From: Chloroflexota bacterium | GTDB taxonomy: Bacteria > Chloroflexota > Dehalococcoidia > Lucifugimonadales > UBA3495 | NCBI GenBank assembly: GCA_022568195.1 | Contig: JADFFS010000007.1 | Location: 1 to 48,442 of the forward strand | Length of the DNA: 48,442 bases | Direction of reading: 5' to 3' | Shown: piece after piece, positions 35,949 through 44,010 of the stretch | Numbering within the stretch: position 1 is the stretch's first letter | How the letters are laid out: each line of letters opens with the position of its first letter | The notes under the pieces: generated by a model | What the model was told of the DNA's origin: nothing | Database searches by the model: none | What the model saw: the letters and a program-made list of their open reading frames with translations, nothing else | Program-made: the position numbers and the translations under genes

Positions 35949-36575
35949 GTGATTATCGATCCGGCCAACTTCGAAGGTTTCAACCGCGTGCTCACCGGCG
36001 TGGTGGTCCCACGGCCCATCGCATTCGTATCCAGCGTCTCGGCTAGCGGGTTGATCAACCTGGCGCCCTACTCCTTTTTCAATGCCGTTGCCTACAATCC
36101 TCCAACAATAGTCTTCTCATCCAGCAGGCACGCTGGTGATAAGGTCAAGGACACTTTGGCCAACATCGAAGAAACGGGCGAGTTCGTAGTCAACATGGTG
36201 GTGGACGAAATCGCCGAGGCTATGAACCGCACGGCCGCGGAATACCCGGCGGAAGTTGATGAGTTCGAGATCGCCGGCTTGACTGCGGTACACTCCCTGC
36301 TAGTGCAGCCTCCCAGGGTGGCCGAGTCCCCCGTAAACATGGAGTGCCGTTTGAAGCAGATCGTCCCCATCGGTGAGGGCATCCACCAGCATGGACTGGT
36401 CATCGGCGAAATAGTGCTGATGCACGTTCGAGACGACATCATAGACGGGCACAGGATAAACCATGACCGGCTCCACCCCACAGGACGGTTGGCGGGCAAC
36501 ATGTACTGCCATACGGCGGACACTTTCCAGATGGTGCGGCCGGCCTACCAGCCTGACACCGAAAGGGTCGGATAG
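35949..36575 (+). CDS. Flavin reductase-like FMN-binding protein
   Basis: 208 residues, GTG start with AGGAGG eight bases upstream. The split-barrel flavin reductase fold is indicated by VVPRPIAFVSSVSASG, NLAPYSFFNAVAYNPPTIVF and the EFVVNMV segment, closest to the flavoredoxin-like group that binds FMN tightly and passes electrons to a partner oxygenase or reductase. No partner enzyme adjoins it. Soluble, no signal peptide. Confidence 0.88.
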   Translation: MIIDPANFEGFNRVLTGVVVPRPIAFVSSVSASGLINLAPYSFFNAVAYNPPTIVFSSSRHAGDKVKDTLANIEETGEFVVNMVVDEIAEAMNRTAAEYPAEVDEFEIAGLTAVHSLLVQPPRVAESPVNMECRLKQIVPIGEGIHQHGLVIGEIVLMHVRDDIIDGHRINHDRLHPTGRLAGNMYCHTADTFQMVRPAYQPDTERVG

Positions 36576-36676
36576 GCTGGCTCGCCGGATAATCTTTCAA
36601 GCAGCGATTAACCAGCCTCCTGCTATAATTAGGCGGCTCCGATAGGCTTAGCGCGACCCAAGGAAGAAGCGGAAGC

Positions 36677-36733
36677 ATGGCAAAAAAGCTGTCGATTATT
36701 AGTGGCTGTTTGAGCACGCTAAAGTGCCCATGA
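36677..36733 (+). CDS. Possible 18-codon leader peptide
   Basis: ATG at 36677 with GGAAG immediately upstream and a TATAAT about 45 bases before it. It encodes MAKKLSIISGCLSTLKCP and stops with TGA overlapping the next ATG as ATGA. Either a coupling leader peptide or the true N-terminus of the next gene before a frameshift. Confidence 0.35.
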   Translation: MAKKLSIISGCLSTLKCP

Positions 36734-36990
36734 GCCGCTTCCCATCCGAAGCCTCGGTAATCGGATACGAAGACGGCTTTGTCCGGGATGGCGGCTTGGT
36801 ATGCCCGTGCCTCAACCCCGATGATGTCCTGGTGGTGATGGCCGGTGGACCGGAACCCTATCATGCCGTATATTGCGGCAGCTTTGGGGAAACCTGGGCC
36901 GTCAGCAAACCGGTAGAGATGCTAATGGTGAACAAACCGGGAAGAGACCGGATGGTACTTTATGCTCAGACGCCTGCTTCGCGAGCCTGA
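36730..36990 (+). CDS. Small hypothetical protein
   Basis: 86 residues starting at the ATG at 36730, which overlaps the stop of a preceding mini-ORF by ATGA, so it could be translated by coupling; it has no ribosome site of its own. It contains CPCLNPDDVLVVMAGG and HAVYCGSFGETWAV, with three cysteines. No family recognised, no signal or membrane segment. Ends 21 bases before the next gene on the same strand. Confidence 0.45.
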   Translation: MSRFPSEASVIGYEDGFVRDGGLVCPCLNPDDVLVVMAGGPEPYHAVYCGSFGETWAVSKPVEMLMVNKPGRDRMVLYAQTPASRA

Positions 36991-37011
36991 GCCACCAGCC
37001 TGCATAGAGCT

Positions 37012-38022
37012 ATGATACGGTGTTCCAATTGCGGTGAGACCAATCCCGAGCCGGGCAACTTTTGCGGAAACTGCGGGCATGAACTGGCTGTTCTTTCGGC
37101 GCCCCAGCCCCAGGACTTCGGGGCGCCATCCTCTTGCCTGAACTGTGGAGCTCAATTGACCCCGGACGATCTCAGGTGTGGAAGCTGCGGACGGCTGGTT
37201 CACTCTCCGGGTGCGCCGGTCGAAGAGTTGGCAGATTCCGGCGCCAGGTCCCGGCCGGCGGGTGAGGCTCTGCCCCTACGATCTTTCAGTGACCTGCTGG
37301 CCGAGTCTGCCCGGTTGCTCCGCGACAGTCCGTGGATGTTCCTGGGGATCGGTCTAATTCCCCAGCTTCCGGGAGTCATCGGCCTGGCCCTTACTCTGCC
37401 TATCTGGCTGGAAGTTCTAATCCTCATAGGGGGGCTCATCTTGACGGCCCTGGCCGTGGGCGCCGTGATCCATGCTGTCGCTTGTGGGTGCCTTGGCCTG
37501 CCAGCTTCGGTGACTATCTCATTTACCAAGGCCAAACAAAGATCTGTTTACCTGGTTGTGAGTTTCTTTGCCCTGCTGTTGCTACTTTTAGTGTCTTTCG
37601 TCCTGATCTTCATCATCATCGGCATTCCAGTATTTTTCCTGCTTATGGTCCTGCTGTGGTTTTACCCACAGGGCATAATGGTGGAAAATCTCAGCCCCGT
37701 GGACGCCTTTCGGCAGAGCACTTATTTGGTTCGGGGCAACTGGTGGCGGGTGTTCGGGACGGGTGTCGCCTTCTGGGCTCCAGTGATGATATCCATGGGG
37801 ATAGTTTATGGATTGGCAGACGATCCGGCTGGGAACCCGGTGGCGGGCCTGGCCTTCGCGGTTATCGGCGCCGTAGCCATTCCCTGGCTGATGATTGGCA
37901 GCACTTTGCTCTATTTTGATTTGCGGGCGCGGCAAGGCGATTTCAACCTGGAAGTACTGAACGCGGAAATGACCGCTGCCCAGGACGGCCGGGGCCGATC
38001 TGATTTCAGCCAACCTTCTTGA
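37012..38022 (+). CDS. Zinc-ribbon multipass membrane protein
   Basis: 336 residues. Two N-terminal zinc ribbons (CSNCGETNPEPGNFCGNCG, then CLNCGAQLTPDDLRCGSCG) are followed by a linker and about six membrane helices from residue 105 to 300, with an LSPVDAFRQSTYLVRGNWWRVF stretch that resembles the glycerophosphodiester-phosphodiesterase membrane-domain/YIP-like group. Weak ribosome site before the ATG. The ends are cytoplasmic-type and the C-terminus is polar. Such proteins are common but not functionally assigned; a regulatory or stress-sensing role would be a guess. Confidence 0.8.
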   Translation: MIRCSNCGETNPEPGNFCGNCGHELAVLSAPQPQDFGAPSSCLNCGAQLTPDDLRCGSCGRLVHSPGAPVEELADSGARSRPAGEALPLRSFSDLLAESARLLRDSPWMFLGIGLIPQLPGVIGLALTLPIWLEVLILIGGLILTALAVGAVIHAVACGCLGLPASVTISFTKAKQRSVYLVVSFFALLLLLLVSFVLIFIIIGIPVFFLLMVLLWFYPQGIMVENLSPVDAFRQSTYLVRGNWWRVFGTGVAFWAPVMISMGIVYGLADDPAGNPVAGLAFAVIGAVAIPWLMIGSTLLYFDLRARQGDFNLEVLNAEMTAAQDGRGRSDFSQPS

Positions 38023-38026
38023 ACAA

Positions 38027-38060
38027 CAAAAAACCCCGATGCGGTCTTAGCATCGGGGTT
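38027..38060. terminator. Bidirectional terminator between convergent genes
   Basis: 11-bp stem (AACCCCGATGC / GCATCGGGGTT) with a 7-base loop. As before the stem on the plus strand become Ts on the minus strand, so it best serves the PH-domain gene; it also closes the zinc-ribbon gene. Confidence 0.85.
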
Positions 38061-38090
38061 GACCGGCCGTGTCTAGCAAGGGATTCGGAT

Positions 38091-38594
38091 TTAGGGAGCG
38101 CTCTCTTCCCGGTCGTCCAATCTCGGGGTTTCCTCCGTGGGTGTGTCGTCTGTCGTCGTGGGATGCTCCGGCGAGTGGATTCCGTGGAAGCTGTCCAGCG
38201 CCTCGTCTAACCGATCATGGAAGGTTTCGGTATCCCGCATGGACAGCATTACCCGGCGACCGGAGACTAAGCGGATGCGTAGGCGGTCACCGATTGGCAG
38301 GCTCAACCTTTCGACGTGAGACAATTGGGAAAAGGGAATCATCCGGACCCGGGGACGCCCGTACACAATCACCAGGGCATCGGTGTAAATCAGGTATTGC
38401 TTGGGGGTGGTGAACCAAGTGTAGGCCAACACCCCCAGACCGATTACAATCAACTGGGGGGCTGGACCCGAGAGAAAGCCAACCACCACCACGCCGAGGG
38501 CCAGGTACAACGTCAAGTTGAGTGAACCACGGTGGTTGTCCGAATGCATCGGTTCGGTTGATGGTCGTTCCGTTGGTCGTTCCACGAAAACCAT
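38091..38594 (-). CDS. PH-domain membrane protein
   Basis: 167 residues. Two adjacent membrane helices (about 26-62) precede a bacterial PH-like domain (YLIYTDALVIVYGRPRVRMIPFSQLSHVERL), then an acidic tail (DDTPTEETPRLDDREE). No ribosome site in front of either ATG 38594 or ATG 38549, so the start is uncertain. Function unknown; such proteins usually sit at the membrane. The terminator at 38027-38060 lies just past its stop. Confidence 0.7.
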   Translation of the reverse strand: MVFVERPTERPSTEPMHSDNHRGSLNLTLYLALGVVVVGFLSGPAPQLIVIGLGVLAYTWFTTPKQYLIYTDALVIVYGRPRVRMIPFSQLSHVERLSLPIGDRLRIRLVSGRRVMLSMRDTETFHDRLDEALDSFHGIHSPEHPTTTDDTPTEETPRLDDREESAP

Positions 38595-38756
38595 TCTATC
38601 ACACAGGGTTGTTCCCGATACAGCCCAGCAGCGGTGGCTTTAACCGATTCTTGAACCTGACCCAACCCGGACAAGGCGGCTGGACACCTGGCGGGCCCAC
38701 GGCCTATCGTCCCGGCCGAATCGGCCCGGTAAGGTAGAAATCGCGAACATCACCAG

Positions 38757-39560
38757 TCAGTTAACGCCAGACAGACCCACGCCGGTCTCTTGCAGCAAGG
38801 TCCGGATTAGGTTCTCGGTCTCCTCGTAGGCGCCTTCGCCAAAGTGCCGGTAGCGAATTACTCCGTCCTTGTCCACCAGATATTCCGCTGGCCAGTAGCG
38901 GTTGTCATAGGACCACCATGTGGCGAAGTCGTTGTCTTGGGCCACCGGATATTCCAGTCCGAACTTCACGGTGGCTTCCACCACGTTGGCCGTGGGCTTT
39001 TCGAACTCGAACTCCGGCGAATGAACACCAACAATTACCAGCCCTTGGTCAGCGTACTTCGCATGCCAGTCTTTGAGGTAGGGCATGGTGTTGATGCAGT
39101 TGACACAGGTGTAGGTCCAGAAATCGATCAGGACCACCTTCCCGCGCAGCTCCTGCATCGTCAGGGGTTCGGAGTTGATCCATTCAAGTATGCCGGTGAA
39201 CTCCGGGGCCCGGTCACCCACCATGCCTCCGGTCTTCAACGGCGAGCGAGACATGGAGTCTTCCACTTTGGCTGCGGCCTGGGCGTCAACGCCGCTGGGT
39301 TGTCCGCCAGCCAACGCATCTTTCAATGGTTCAGCTACTGTTTCAACGGCGCTCCCTTCAGTCTCTGCCGCGGGGGCCTGAACCTCCAGCGAAGGAGCCG
39401 TCGACGATGCGCCGGTAACTGGGAGAGCGGCTATGACCCCCTTGGCCGGCGCTGCTTCGGGCGCAGTGGTGTTCGTGCCCGACTGGGGCGCCCCACAAGC
39501 GGCCAAAACCCAAAGGGCGATGACGGCGCCGAGAATGAAGAATTCATGCTTGCAGGACAT
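38757..39560 (-). CDS. DipZ-like thioredoxin-domain lipoprotein, third copy
   Basis: 267 residues from the ATG at 39560, chosen because AGGAG is nine bases upstream and because the alternative ATG at 39587 lies inside the -10 box. Signal with lipobox WVLAAC (Cys 22), an Ala/Pro-rich linker, then a thioredoxin domain with WTYTCVNCINTMPYL (CVNC) and HSPEFEFEKPTANVV. Unlike the two copies at 24.8-27.4 kb it ends after the thioredoxin domain, without the DipZ-like C-terminal domain. Same predicted role, thiol-disulfide exchange outside the membrane. Single gene with its own promoter. Confidence 0.9.
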   Translation of the reverse strand: MSCKHEFFILGAVIALWVLAACGAPQSGTNTTAPEAAPAKGVIAALPVTGASSTAPSLEVQAPAAETEGSAVETVAEPLKDALAGGQPSGVDAQAAAKVEDSMSRSPLKTGGMVGDRAPEFTGILEWINSEPLTMQELRGKVVLIDFWTYTCVNCINTMPYLKDWHAKYADQGLVIVGVHSPEFEFEKPTANVVEATVKFGLEYPVAQDNDFATWWSYDNRYWPAEYLVDKDGVIRYRHFGEGAYEETENLIRTLLQETGVGLSGVN

Positions 39561-39585
39561 ACAGAGTGCTCCTTCGGCAACGTGC

Positions 39586-39615
39586 ATTATACTCGGCGAT
39601 AAACGCGGTTGTCAT
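39586..39615 (-). promoter_or_regulatory. Promoter for the third redoxin lipoprotein
   Basis: Minus strand: -35 ATGACA (39610-39615), 18-bp spacer, -10 TATAAT (39586-39591). Predicted transcription start near 39579 leaves a short leader with AGGAG. Confidence 0.65.
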
Positions 39616-39675
39616 GGGTATATTACGAATAAACAGCAAACTGGGATGTCCGGCAAGGCCGATTGACTAACCCAC

Positions 39676-39708
39676 TTGATTTGTTCGAAACGGCCCAGTA
39701 TATATACT
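39676..39708 (+). promoter_or_regulatory. Promoter for the 2TM coiled-coil protein
   Basis: -35 TTGATT (39676-39681), 17-bp spacer, -10 TATATA (39699-39704), overlapping an alternative TATACT. It means an ORF start at 39676 would precede the transcript, supporting the later ATG. Confidence 0.5.
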
Positions 39709-39804
39709 GTTGGAATCCGCGAACGGGCGCCGGCGGTCAGTCACCGAGGAACCAGACTGCCAGTCCAGGTTGAAGCAAGGGTAATCCGGCAAGGGACTGC
39801 ACTT

Positions 39805-40362
39805 ATGGAAGACTATCAACAGCGAATGATAATAACCCTGAGGACCGTGGAACACCGGCAACGCGAGATCGGCGCCTTGCTGGACACGGTTATTGTGAAG
39901 GCCAACCGGGCAGGCCGCTCTGCCGCGTTTTCGAAGGTCATAACTATTGTTATCGGCGCGTTCATTGCCACCAGCGGAGCAGCCCAGATCCTATTCGGCG
40001 GGGAGACCGTAGTGGTGTTGGTCAGCTACACTTTGCTTGGTGTGGCCATAGCGGCGGTGGTGGCGCTGTCCACGGCGTTCCGGTTCGACGATAGAGCCAG
40101 CGGGCTCAACCGGCTCAGCGTTGACTGCCGGGCGGCAATGCTGGACCTGCACTACAGATACCAGCGAACCGTTCAACGGGCAGCCGCACAGCAACGGGCC
40201 GACGCCGCCCTGGATATGGTCGTGGAGTGGGACACGCAATTGATGCAGTTGAGACAACGAGCCGCCGAATTGGGCCTCATAATCAAGACAGAGTTCCAAC
40301 CGGTCTCCAGCGAGGAGGAGATAGGCGCCGTAGAGGCGGGACAGACGCCGGCTACAAACTAA
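39805..40362 (+). CDS. Two-transmembrane coiled-coil protein
   Basis: 185 residues from the ATG at 39805 (GGGA about 10 bases upstream). A helical N-terminus (EDYQQRMIITLRTVEHRQREIGALL) leads into two adjacent membrane helices (about 50-95) and a second helical region rich in Arg, Gln and Ala. This helix-2TM-helix plan resembles SLATT-type effector membrane proteins, but no partner nucleotide-synthase gene is near, so that is a structural comparison only. Function unknown. Confidence 0.65.
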   Translation: MEDYQQRMIITLRTVEHRQREIGALLDTVIVKANRAGRSAAFSKVITIVIGAFIATSGAAQILFGGETVVVLVSYTLLGVAIAAVVALSTAFRFDDRASGLNRLSVDCRAAMLDLHYRYQRTVQRAAAQQRADAALDMVVEWDTQLMQLRQRAAELGLIIKTEFQPVSSEEEIGAVEAGQTPATN

Positions 40363-40402
40363 ACCAGGACCCTGGCCATCTTGGCGCCAGGAGCCCTGGC
40401 AA

Positions 40403-40702
40403 TTACTGAGGTAAGCCCGCTACCGCTTCTTCCAGGGTGATCACAGGGTAGGTCGTTGCAGTGTTCCACACGGCCAGACCCAGGTCGACCATGGCATCAT
40501 CCACGGCGTGGGCGTTGGGAGCGTCCAGGACCATGAACGTTAGATGCGCGGACTTGCTGACCCAGGCCCCTTGAAGCGTGCAACCGTGGGACTGCAGCAC
40601 ATCGGTCATGGTAGAGCTCATGCGAAGGACCCTGTCTCGGATTTCGAGGGCGACACCCGGGCATTTCTCGGGGGTATGGCTCAAAGATGCTAGATAAAGC
40701 AT
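40403..40702 (-). CDS. Small DUF3303/ferredoxin-like alpha-beta barrel protein
   Basis: 99 residues from the ATG at 40702 with AAAGGCGG upstream. The pattern MLYLASLSHTPEKCPG then GAWVSKSAHLTFMVLDAPNAHAV suggests the small dimeric alpha-beta barrel fold. Contains His and Cys residues but no clear active site. Single gene on the minus strand between plus-strand genes. Confidence 0.65.
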   Translation of the reverse strand: MLYLASLSHTPEKCPGVALEIRDRVLRMSSTMTDVLQSHGCTLQGAWVSKSAHLTFMVLDAPNAHAVDDAMVDLGLAVWNTATTYPVITLEEAVAGLPQ

Positions 40703-40836
40703 GGAAACCGCCTTTGGCAAATTGGCCTGGACAAACAGGCATGGATTATATACCCTACCATGCCCTGTGACGGAGGCGTGGGACAGCGTTAGGTTAGCCG
40801 GTCACCGAACAAGACCAATAGATTAGGGAGGGCGAC

Positions 40837-41199
40837 ATGCGAGTGATCAGAATAGCTGAAGTTGAGCACGTACCAATCGACACGGCTACGCCGATACCCG
40901 GCTGGACCGGCGGCGAGGTTCGCCGGACCCGGCAGCCCTTGCTACCCGAGGGCTCCAGCAAGAACTTCAACAGCAGCGTGGTGAACTTCGAACGGGGAGC
41001 CACCACCGGATGGCACGTCCATACCAGCGACCAAATTCTGGTGATAACCGCCGGGATCGGCATGGTGGCCAATGAAACGGAGGAGAGGGAAGTGACGGTG
41101 GGTGACGTGGTGCAAATCCTGGCTGGCGAGAACCACTGGCACGGGGCCAAAAAAGACTCCTACATGTCCCACATCACCATAACCGCAGTGGACAATTAG
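40837..41199 (+). CDS. Cupin domain protein
   Basis: 120 residues with ATG and GAGGG five bases upstream. One conserved cupin barrel: metal-ligand run GWHVHTSDQILVIT, then the second motif GDVVQILAGENHWHGA. His residues in HVH and HWH could bind one metal ion. Small single-domain cupins act in sugar, oxidase or regulatory roles; nothing here decides which. Confidence 0.85.
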   Translation: MRVIRIAEVEHVPIDTATPIPGWTGGEVRRTRQPLLPEGSSKNFNSSVVNFERGATTGWHVHTSDQILVITAGIGMVANETEEREVTVGDVVQILAGENHWHGAKKDSYMSHITITAVDN

Positions 41200-41390
41200 A
41201 AGCCGCCAACCGTTCTTGTCTGAGGCCAAGTCTTCCGGACCTACCATCGAGACCCGCCAGACCCGCCGTTTTGTTGCTGTATATCGCCTACTTCATTCAG
41301 CTAAAATAAAGACGGCATACCCGAATTGGGTACTTTCGAAAAGCGATCGAAAATCGATGCCGCCCCCACCGGGCGTGTAGAGTCTAGGCG

Positions 41391-42092
41391 ATGGAAGCGA
41401 ATCAAGAACCTCTAGGAATCGGACCCAACGCCATCCTGGTCATCGAGAGTACGGTGATTGGCGGTGGTCAATTCCCCCTCAAAGAGGGAGGCCGATACTT
41501 CGTCGGGCGCTCCCCTGCCTGCGATATCGTCATCGACCTCCCGATAATTTCCCGAAAACACGCGCAGATTATGTACCATGACAACGCCTTCTTCGTCTCG
41601 GATTTGGAAAGCCGCAACGGGACCTACGTCAACGCCAAACGCCTGCAGGGTGACGAGGAAGTGTCGCTGTCTCATGGCGATTGGATCGGATTCGCCAACG
41701 ACCAGGTGATCTTGCACTATCATGAGTCCGGTGGTTCCACCACTCTTGGAATGGACCGGACTGCGGTTCACGGCGATCTGAGGCTCGACACTAGCACCGG
41801 GCAGGTGTGGGTCAAGGGCAACCAGCTATCGCCGCCACTTTCACAAGGAGAGTTTGACCTGTTGAATATTCTGTATGGGAAGAGAGGCATCGCCGTAGGT
41901 GAAGATGAGCTCGCCGCAGCTCTCTTCTCGGGTTCTGGCGACGAGGACGACGCGACCGGGGAAATTGGACGCCGCGTCAGGCAACTTCGCCTCAAGATGG
42001 AACTGAACCCTTCCGCGCCACAGCTGTTGGTCACACTTCCGGGCTATGGGTACATCCTTGTCGGACCGCCGACAAGCGAGGATGGAGATTAG
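41391..42092 (+). CDS. FHA domain protein with C-terminal winged-helix DNA-binding domain
   Basis: 233 residues. N-terminal forkhead-associated domain with the phosphothreonine-binding residues in order: GR (Arg40), SRKH (Ser54, His57) and SRNGTYV (Asn76). The second half (about 130-225) is an OmpR/PhoB-type winged helix (LSQGEFDLLNILY, GRRVRQLRLKMELNPSAPQLLVTLPGYGYIL). So phosphopeptide binding is fused to a DNA-binding output, a design that would couple a Ser/Thr kinase directly to transcription. No kinase or phosphatase is next to it. The weak ribosome site (TAGGCG) makes the start slightly uncertain. Confidence 0.88.
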   Translation: MEANQEPLGIGPNAILVIESTVIGGGQFPLKEGGRYFVGRSPACDIVIDLPIISRKHAQIMYHDNAFFVSDLESRNGTYVNAKRLQGDEEVSLSHGDWIGFANDQVILHYHESGGSTTLGMDRTAVHGDLRLDTSTGQVWVKGNQLSPPLSQGEFDLLNILYGKRGIAVGEDELAAALFSGSGDEDDATGEIGRRVRQLRLKMELNPSAPQLLVTLPGYGYILVGPPTSEDGD

Positions 42093-42403
42093 TCCAAGGG
42101 GTGGTTGGACCAGGTTCAGGTGGAGTCATCTCATGCCATATCACAGTAAACATAACGACACTCTGGCCTGCGGTTTAACGCCGAATTAGGGATGTGGGTC
42201 GGCTTTGGATGAGGATTTTCAGGCGGAAACCACATTTACTCAATCGGGTGGCGCTTTTAGACTTGCAATCTACACGATTAGTAATATACAATTTATTTGT
42301 TCGTAGTGATTGAGCCGAAATAAGCTCAAGCAACTACTAGCATCCGCCAGCAATGTGCATGTGTCAATGGGAGTGCGGTGGCAGTCTAGGAGGACGCCAG
42401 GCC
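42093..42403. other. Intergenic region with promoter
   Basis: No gene seen. A promoter (-35 TTGCAA 42263-42268, 18-bp spacer, -10 TACAAT 42287-42292) leads into the next gene; no terminator hairpin is evident after the FHA gene. Confidence 0.55.
42263..42292 (+). promoter_or_regulatory. Promoter for the small hypothetical gene at 42404
   Basis: -35 TTGCAA, 18-bp spacer, -10 TACAAT, about 110 bases before the ATG. Confidence 0.5.
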
Positions 42404-42718
42404 ATGAGGTTTTTCGTTCCGGGCACCGTTGACGAGGAAGGGGCTATTAAATATTGGCAGCAGCAACGGGAGGAGCGCGAAGCGAGCCACAAGCAACCCT
42501 TGTCCGATGGCAAGATATTTAAGATCCTGTACGACCCCGACAACACAAAGCAACTGGTAGCCGCTCAAGTCGGCCAAGTCAACTGGATAGCCCAAGAACG
42601 GGTGTTGGCTATATTCGGTCCGGACGACTCGGGGACCTCCTTCCTGGTTGCCACGGAAAATAAAACCCTTACCGTGGCTAAAGACCAAGTGGTCAGCATA
42701 GAAAGCTTCGAGGATTAA
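42404..42718 (+). CDS. Small hypothetical protein
   Basis: 104 residues from the ATG at 42404, picked because AGGAGG lies about 12 bases upstream; an extension to 42353 has no site. Charged N-terminal helix (YWQQQREEREASHK) and a compact beta-rich second half (KIFKILYDPDNTKQLVAAQ, RVLAIFGPDDSGTSFLVATE). No signal or membrane segment. No family recognised. Followed closely by a tiny membrane ORF. Confidence 0.65.
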   Translation: MRFFVPGTVDEEGAIKYWQQQREEREASHKQPLSDGKIFKILYDPDNTKQLVAAQVGQVNWIAQERVLAIFGPDDSGTSFLVATENKTLTVAKDQVVSIESFED

Positions 42719-42732
42719 CCGTAGAGGCATTC

Positions 42733-42909
42733 GTGCGGCTACTCGAAGTTATGAACTCCAAGTCATTGGTTGGGAAAATTGGCCCTTTCGCAGTTTGTTT
42801 CGCCCTGGCTTTCTATGCCTTTCTTAGTGGCAACGATGTGGCGGGAGTGATTTTCGTGGGGCTAGGTAATCTGATTTTCTTATTTGGGCTGCTGATCGCA
42901 AAAGAGTAA
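42733..42909 (+). CDS. Tiny two-helix membrane protein
   Basis: 58 residues from the GTG at 42733 (AGAGG seven bases upstream) or 52 from the ATG at 42751. The sequence is nearly all hydrophobic with two spans (IGPFAVCFALAFYAFL and VAGVIFVGLGNLIFLFGLLI) joined by a SGND turn. It lies 14 bases after the previous gene and could be co-expressed. Small-protein calls are uncertain; the clean hydrophobic pattern and ribosome site support it. Confidence 0.5.
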   Translation: MRLLEVMNSKSLVGKIGPFAVCFALAFYAFLSGNDVAGVIFVGLGNLIFLFGLLIAKE

Positions 42910-43035
42910 ACAGTCTCTTACCACCTCGAAACAGCCTGCCCTATTCAAGAGCTACATGATGCCCTAGGGACTCCGGTCCAATCGTCGCCATTAAACCACC
43001 TAGTCATCACACGCCTAAATCTCATCAGCCCCGGT

Positions 43036-43623
43036 CTACTGTAGGTTTGTATTTCTCTTTAACTCGGCGGGGAGCCTCCGGTTTACGATTACCACGGTGC
43101 CTCTGCTGGACCTGTGTGGTGAATTCCTTGTCTTTGGCCATGACCGGCGTCAGGTTGATCAGGCTGACTATGATCTCCACCTGCTCGCCCGGGTCCACCA
43201 GGTCTCCGGAGCCAATCAGCCAGTTAGCGGACCAGGAGCAGCCGGGGGAGCCACTGCCGGTACAGTTAATAGCGGTATGCTCATCCAATTAGGTAACCAC
43301 CGTGCCCGCCGCCGACAAATCCACGGACTCCTTCGACTGGGTGGCCCTACTCAAGTTAAGTTTGATGGACTTCACTGCTGTCCTTGATGAGTTGGCTTCA
43401 GCCACCACGCCACCGCGCAGGAACAGCATTGCCGAAGTGTCCTCCATGCTGCCGGTTACCATTTGTTTTACCTCTTCGGCACTGAGCAACCCCACGCTCA
43501 ACACCGAAAAAGCAAACACTCAAGCAACGATCACGAAGGCAATCAGCACGATCGCCGCCTCAATTCCTGTGACGCCTTGCTGATTATCTGGGAACCCTAC
43601 TTCCGCACCAACCCAGGCGGCAT
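43036..43623 (-). pseudogene. Archaellin (archaeal-type flagellin FlaB) pseudogene
   Basis: Read from about 43623 on the minus strand: the class III signal/hydrophobic helix GVTGIEAAIVLIAFVIVA, then VFAFSVLSVGLLSAEEVKQ, a mid part ending SVDLSAAGTVVT, LDEHTAINCTGSGSPGCSWS, LIGSGDLVDPGEQVEIIVSL, and at the end TVVIVNRRLPAELKRNTNLQ. This is the archaellin plan, from the signal peptide cut by PibD-type peptidase to the C-terminus. It is broken by an in-frame TGA at 43520-43522, an in-frame TAA at 43289-43291 and a frameshift near 43100-43115. The N-terminal start may be shifted too (MPPGLVRK then a frame change). The rest is so well kept that inactivation looks recent. No other archaellum gene lies in the window. 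Confidence 0.85.
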
Positions 43624-43815
43624 GGTCACGCCCTTCGCCCAGGGTTTCACGAATGTAAATGTTCCCGGCTGGGTAATTCATGGGCGATTCCCGATGTACA
43701 CCGGTCCACCGCCGGACACAGGTAATCGGTGGTAAAAAAATGGGGGAGCCTTCGACCAAACGGTTGCCCTGCCCGTATCTGGGCTAGCGCGACAAGGCAG
43801 TGACGATGGCGATGG

Positions 43816-44010
43816 CTAACCGCGCACGGCGGGGGCGGGTGTCCTGAGGAACTTAGCCGCGAGGCAACCGGGGCATTCGCTATTCAACCGGCTCGTGTAG
43901 CCGTCCTGGCGGCATTCGGCACAATCGCAAGAGTAGACCAGGACGCCTCGGCAGGTTGGGCAAACGTGGGAGGTTTGTAGAGAGGTGGCCAACATATCTT
44001 GTAGCGACAA
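43816..44010 (-). CDS. Possible small zinc-ribbon protein
   Basis: 64 residues, TTG start with GGAG about 10 bases upstream. Cys pairs CPTC, CDC-AEC and CPGC suggest one or two zinc sites. No family recognised. Low confidence because the region is surrounded by degraded sequence and the start is not strong. Confidence 0.35.
   Translation of the reverse strand: MSLQDMLATSLQTSHVCPTCRGVLVYSCDCAECRQDGYTSRLNSECPGCLAAKFLRTPAPAVRG

Noticed and set aside
43520-43522. TGA in the archaellin gene as selenocysteine
   Set aside because: The residue lies in the hydrophobic helix where Ala or Ser is expected; a TAA and a frameshift follow.
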